Source of the DNA: Halomonas sp. TD01 | GTDB taxonomy: Bacteria; Pseudomonadota; Gammaproteobacteria; Pseudomonadales; Halomonadaceae | Assembly: GCF_923868895.1 (NCBI RefSeq) | Contig: NZ_OV350343.1 | Location: 248,001-312,000, forward strand | Length of the DNA stretch: 64,000 nucleotides | Direction: 5' to 3' | In this document: positions 60,549 through 64,000 of the stretch, one piece after another | How positions within the stretch are numbered: the stretch's first letter is position 1 | How the letters are laid out: each line of letters opens with the position of its first letter | Notes under the pieces: generated by a model | The model's database searches: none | Told to the model about the DNA's origin: nothing | What the model saw: only the letters and a program-made list of their open reading frames with translations | Translations under genes and position numbers: made by a program

Positions 60549-60877
60549 AAGCAGCGATTTTTACCGCTATCCTCCCCCCTGTAGACCAAAAGATAACCAC
60601 ACAAGCCGACGCTTTTAGTCGGCTTTTTTATATTATGAAAATCTTTTCCATTCAAAGGCATAGGTAGTAAGACATGGCTTTTGTAAGACATTTCTTACAC
60701 ACCATAGCAATTCTCTTACATCTTTAGGACTAGCTTTAAGGATTAGAATGCGCATAAAATTTAACTCGCAGCTGACTTGCTGCGATGCACAAAGCAAACC
60801 ATGTATAACTAAAACGGGGTCAACAGAGCCCATTATGGCTGAACCGTCCCTCAACCTCTGAATTAGGAGTACTCGCC
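60549..60877. other. 329-bp spacer between two micro-ORFs
   Basis: It contains the terminator at 60603-60629 and then ~250 bases without a convincing gene. A cluster of short repeats, GTAAGACAT (60667-60675 and 60683-60691) and CTTACA (60694-60699 and 60715-60720), includes a perfect inverted repeat TGTAAG-N6-CTTACA at 60682-60699, a possible operator. Confidence 0.5.
60603..60629 (+). terminator. Rho-independent terminator after micro-ORF 1
   Basis: The stem AAGCCGAC (60603-60610) with GTCGGCTT (60618-60625), loop of 7, followed by a run of T to 60629. Confidence 0.85.
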
Positions 60878-61000
60878 ATGTCATCTTTCGCTGCTCAAGA
60901 TCAGACCGTAGAAGTGGATGTGATGCAGGTCTGGGCTAATCGTGCCCAACAGCAACGAGCAGCTTTTGACGCCATCGCCGCTTATATGCGTCAGCAGTAA
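60878..61000 (+). CDS. micro-ORF 2, 40 residues, unknown
   Basis: A 40-residue reading frame (ATG 60878, TAA at 60998-61000) preceded by TTAGGAGTACTCGCC, a good ribosome site. The product, MSSFAAQDQTVEVDVMQVWA then NRAQQQRAAFDAIAAYMRQQ, looks like a small amphipathic helix and aligns with micro-ORF 1 in its C-terminal half. It is followed by an 11-bp stem-loop at 61005-61045 with no T run. Confidence 0.6.
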   Translation: MSSFAAQDQTVEVDVMQVWANRAQQQRAAFDAIAAYMRQQ

Positions 61001-61004
61001 ACAA

Positions 61005-61045
61005 CAACGCCTCAGCCCTTGGTTAGTTTTCGGCCTGAGGCGTTG
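61005..61045 (+). terminator. stem-loop after micro-ORF 2
   Basis: The stem CAACGCCTCAG (61005-61015) with CTGAGGCGTTG (61035-61045), perfect over 11 bp with a 19-base loop; T tract absent on the plus strand, so it may protect the 3' end rather than terminate. Confidence 0.55.
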
Positions 61046-61118
61046 CAGTATTGGTCAATAGTTAATCAAAAACACCTGTTTGTAAGCCTGAATCCAGAGA
61101 CCGTTCTCTGATTGTTTA

Positions 61119-61640
61119 TCAAGCCAGCTGCGCAAGGTAGGTGTCTTGCAAAATATACATCCGCTTAACATCACGGTATTTGCCGTTGATAAAGAACTCT
61201 TGAACCAAGTGCCCCTCTTCAATGAAGCCGCTCTCCTCGTAGAGATGAATCGCTTTGACGTTTTCCACCGCCACAATCAGATATATTTTGTGTAGGTTTA
61301 AAATTGTGAACGAGTAGTGCAGCGCTTGACGGATCAATGACCGAGCGAATCCTTTGCCCTGGTGATCTGGCGTGATAATGATCTGAAATTCACCGCTGCG
61401 ATGAATGTAGTCGATTTCAATCAGCTCGACTAAACCGATGGCATGCCCGTCGCTATCCTCCGCTACGAAGCGCCGTTCGGCGTTGTCATGAATGTGTTTG
61501 TTATAAAGCTCCTCCAGCTCGTCAAATGATTCGTAAGGCTCTTCAAACCAATACGACATAATGCTCTGGTTGTTATTTAACTCGTGGACAAAGCGCAAAT
61601 CATTCCGCTCTAACGCACGTAAATAAAGTTGATTCTCCAT
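61119..61640 (-). CDS. speG: spermidine N1-acetyltransferase
   Basis: A 173-residue GNAT enzyme acetylating spermidine and spermine. [20 protein letters not shown], the acidic allosteric stretch [21 protein letters not shown], and [15 protein letters not shown] follow SpeG closely. The ATG at 61640 is used; the preceding GTG has no better site. It stands alone. Confidence 0.93.
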   Translation of the reverse strand: MENQLYLRALERNDLRFVHELNNNQSIMSYWFEEPYESFDELEELYNKHIHDNAERRFVAEDSDGHAIGLVELIEIDYIHRSGEFQIIITPDHQGKGFARSLIRQALHYSFTILNLHKIYLIVAVENVKAIHLYEESGFIEEGHLVQEFFINGKYRDVKRMYILQDTYLAQLA

Positions 61641-61727
61641 CACTTGCTACTCTTATGCGTCGTCATTCAAATTAATCGTTAATCATTGAGGTGTCATCAC
61701 ATTTCACGGTCTATCGCATTTTACGGT

Positions 61728-62941
61728 CTATCTCGTCAGTCGCTGGAACGAAAAAAGCGCGGCTAAGGGATGCTGTTTGCCTTCAATAAGCGACAGCAGC
61801 AGTTTGGCCCCAATCATGCTATAGCTGATTCCATTGCCACCATAAGCCATTGCAAAATGCACCCTTGGACCGTGTGCCTCATGGGGACCAAAAAACGGCA
61901 GGCCGTCGTCGGTTTCTGCAAAGGTGCCGCCCCAGGAGAACGTCGGGTTAATATCAAGTTTAGGCCATAGCGCCTCTATCTTGCGTGCCAACCCTTCGGC
62001 TTTCTTCTCTACCCGTGCGTCACGACGCTTGGGAATATCTTCATCGTCATCATCGCCGCCCACAAGAAGCCGTCCGTCCCGGGTAGTGCGCATGTAGAGG
62101 TAAGGTCGTGCAGATTCCCACACCATGGTGTGGCGTAACTTACCTAACGCCTCAGGCGGTAGCGGGTCGGTGATAAGTGCATAGCTGCTGCGGTTGACGG
62201 CCACCAGTTCGGGCAACCAGGCTTGCGATTCATACCCTGCGGCCATCACCACGTACTGGCAACGCAGCTTGGCACCATTAACTAGCGTCAGCGTGACGCC
62301 CTGTTCATCAGGCGTCATCGTCTTCATTTGTGTGCGGTCGTATACTTCCCCACCGCGCTCAACAACCCTGGAAAACAGCTGGTACGCCATGCGGTATGGG
62401 TCAATAGCGGCAGCTAACTGGGTAAGAATAGCCCCAGGTGCCACAAAGCCATACTCGGCCAACACTGCCTTGCTTTCAAGCCAGTCAGCGTCAAAGCCGT
62501 GCTTTTGACGCAACGCTAACTCTTCTTTTAATAGCGCTACGTCTTCTTCATTACTGGCGTAATAAAGGCTTTTCTGGCGCTCAAAATCTACATCACCCAA
62601 CCCAGCTGCCAAGGTTTCAAGCTCACCAATGGCCTCGGCACAGGCACGATAAGCAAGCAACGCATCGGCTTCCCCATAGCGCTTGGCTAACTCGTTCATA
62701 TGGTATCAATTTCGTACTGCAGTAACGCCGTGCTAGCAGCCGAACTCCCCCACCCCACGTCACGACGTTCAAGCACCACCACATAATGGCCATTGCGGCT
62801 AATCTCATCGGCGATTAGTGCGCCAGTAATGCCACCACCGATTATAGCAATCTCGCATTGATGGTCGCGGGTAAGCTGCGGGAAAGTTTTCAATAGGCCA
62901 TTTTTGACTGCCCAAAAGGGATAACCGCTTTTCAGATCCAT
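61728..62941 (-). pseudogene. FAD-dependent oxidoreductase (DAO family) split by a frameshift
   Basis: A glycine/amino-acid-oxidase-type flavoenzyme in two frames. The 5' part (62696-62941) holds the FAD motif IAIIGGGITGALIADEIS, ending in ALLQYEIDT before a stop. The 3' part (61728-62699) resumes with NELAKRYGEADALLAYRACAE and carries the remaining substrate and FAD domains (GGNGISYSMIGAKLLLSL). At the junction the minus strand reads GATACCATATGAAC; restoring one C (ACCCATATGAAC) gives a continuous DTHMNELAKRYGE. A single-base deletion or sequencing error is likely. Substrate undetermined. Confidence 0.85.
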
Positions 62942-63070
62942 CTGTTTGCCTATGCTAGGTTGCCCTAGAGTATTCTATGGATGATAGAAGTATGCTGTTA
63001 ACCATAGATGGTTCCTGACAACTTGCTCGGTAAAGCGTCTCAACGTGACTAACCCAAAAAGGAATTCCGC

Positions 63071-64000
63071 ATGATTGACCTACGCAGTGACACGGTAACC
63101 CGCCCTACCGCCGCTATGAGAGATGCCATGATGGCCGCGCCGGTTGGCGATGACGTGTGGGGCGATGATCCAACGGTTAACGCGTTTCAGGAAAAGCTAG
63201 CAGAGCAAACAGGCAAAGAAGCGGCACTGCTGTTCCCAAGCGGCACACAAAGCAACCTAGTGGCGCTAATGGCTCACTGTGAACGCGGCGATGAGTACAT
63301 TGTCGGGCAGTCCGCCCATACTTATCGCTATGAAGGCGGCGGTGCTGCAGTGTTAGGCAGTATCCAGCCACAGCCTATTGAAAATGCCGCCGATGGCAGC
63401 TTGCCATTGGAAAAAATCAGTGCAGCGGTAAAAGCCGATGATTTCCATTTTGCGCGCACAAAGCTGCTAGCGCTAGAAAACACCATCGGCGGCAAAGTGC
63501 TAAACGCAGACTACGTATTAAAGGCCACTGAGCTTGCCCGGGAACGTGGGCTGGCAACGCACTTAGACGGCGCGCGACTATTTAATGCAGCAGTAGCCAC
63601 TGATGCCTCACTCAAGCAGCTCTGTTTGCCGTTTGACAGCGTCTCGCTATGCTTTTCGAAAGGCCTGGGCGCTCCCATCGGCTCTGCCTTAGTGGGCTCG
63701 CAAGCATTGATCGACCGCGCACGTCGCTGGCGTAAAATGGTCGGTGGTGGCATGCGCCAATCAGGCATTATCGCCGCCGCCTGCCAGTATGCTCTGGAGC
63801 ATCACGTAACTGACTTATCCCATGACCACCACCGTGCAGCACGCTTGGCAGAAGGTTTGGCAAAGCTGCCCGGCGTCGAGATTACTGCTCAAGCAACCAA
63901 TATGGTGTTCACGCATTTTCCCGACGAACATGTGAAGCCGCTCTCCGCTTGGCTAAAAGAGCATGGCATTTTAATTGAGCTACTCTACGCCACGCGTTTT
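63071..64000 (+). CDS. ltaE: low-specificity L-threonine aldolase (3' end beyond window)
   Basis: PLP enzyme cleaving L-threonine or L-allo-threonine to glycine and acetaldehyde. The N-terminal [36 protein letters not shown], the Asp region [12 protein letters not shown] and the PLP Lys in [12 protein letters not shown] are all characteristic. It runs open to base 64000 (310 codons visible of ~340). The ATG at 63071 follows AAAAAGGAA. Confidence 0.93.
   Translation, partial: MIDLRSDTVTRPTAAMRDAMMAAPVGDDVWGDDPTVNAFQEKLAEQTGKEAALLFPSGTQSNLVALMAHCERGDEYIVGQSAHTYRYEGGGAAVLGSIQPQPIENAADGSLPLEKISAAVKADDFHFARTKLLALENTIGGKVLNADYVLKATELARERGLATHLDGARLFNAAVATDASLKQLCLPFDSVSLCFSKGLGAPIGSALVGSQALIDRARRWRKMVGGGMRQSGIIAAACQYALEHHVTDLSHDHHRAARLAEGLAKLPGVEITAQATNMVFTHFPDEHVKPLSAWLKEHGILIELLYATRF

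Noticed and set aside
1..64000. CRISPR arrays, transposases, prophage genes, toxin-antitoxin pairs
   Set aside because: None found: no regularly spaced repeats, no transposase or phage structural motifs, and the micro-ORF pair lacks toxin-antitoxin overlap.

Overview
The window looks like chromosomal DNA of a halophilic gammaproteobacterium, most likely Halomonadaceae (Halomonas/Vreelandella). This is inferred from the overall protein character, a BCCT compatible-solute-type transporter, an enterobacterial-style NasR nitrate regulator, an ArfA rescue factor and moderate G+C. No rRNA, tRNA, CRISPR array, insertion sequence or prophage was found. The coding density is that of an ordinary chromosome, with most genes in short operons.

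Layout. 0-4 kb: a TerB/J-domain co-chaperone, a small membrane protein with a degenerate J domain, and a large MscS-type channel. 4-8 kb: an amidoligase with a C26 glutamine amidotransferase, thiol peroxidase, a second amidotransferase and endonuclease V. 8-13 kb: a DEAD-box RNA helicase with a structured leader, CsbD and PRC-barrel stress proteins, a glutathionyl-hydroquinone reductase-like protein and a LysR regulator. 13.7-18 kb: cell-wall enzymes (M23 endopeptidase and two L,D-transpeptidase-family proteins). 18-20.4 kb: a CZB-domain protein with a decayed chemoreceptor tip, and a patatin. 20.4-23.5 kb: nitrate transporter NarK and antiterminator NasR. 23.5-32.4 kb: SDR, luciferase-like oxidoreductase, GNAT, DUF1415, GntR, a split chromate-type transporter with gamma-glutamyltransferase, an ABC exporter and arfA. 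32.5-41.1 kb: assimilatory nitrate/nitrite reduction (cobA, nasA, FAD subunit, nirB, nirD). 41-46 kb: RpiR regulator, class III aminotransferase, carboxymuconolactone-decarboxylase-like protein, GNAT and a CDF-like transporter. 46-56 kb: a BCCT-centred catabolic operon with two proteins of unknown function, its LysR regulator and a glutamate dehydrogenase. 56-64 kb: an MFS/MocR pair, phosphoesterase, hydrolase, two micro-ORFs, SpeG, a frameshifted FAD oxidoreductase and threonine aldolase (cut by the window end).

How the genes work together. The best-supported system is nitrate assimilation. NarK imports nitrate, NasA with the FAD subunit reduces it to nitrite, NirBD reduces nitrite to ammonium, and CobA makes the siroheme precursor for NirB. 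All three transcription units (narK, nasA, nasC-nirBD) show a GG-N10-GC sigma-54 promoter, a nearby NtrC-like palindrome, a leader hairpin with an A1/G4 hexaloop, and a terminator-like hairpin before the start codon. With nasR in the same window, this reads as NtrC-activated initiation plus NasR (ANTAR) antitermination at three leaders.

The best candidate for an undescribed system is the operon at 46.1-53.2 kb (ALDH, HxD-less M19-type protein, BCCT transporter, 614-residue unknown, DUF3726, RidA) under a divergent LysR. It looks like uptake and degradation of a small zwitterionic compound of unknown identity. Secondary candidates are the amidoligase/amidotransferase pair and two tandem, apparently related micro-ORFs at 60.4-61.0 kb.
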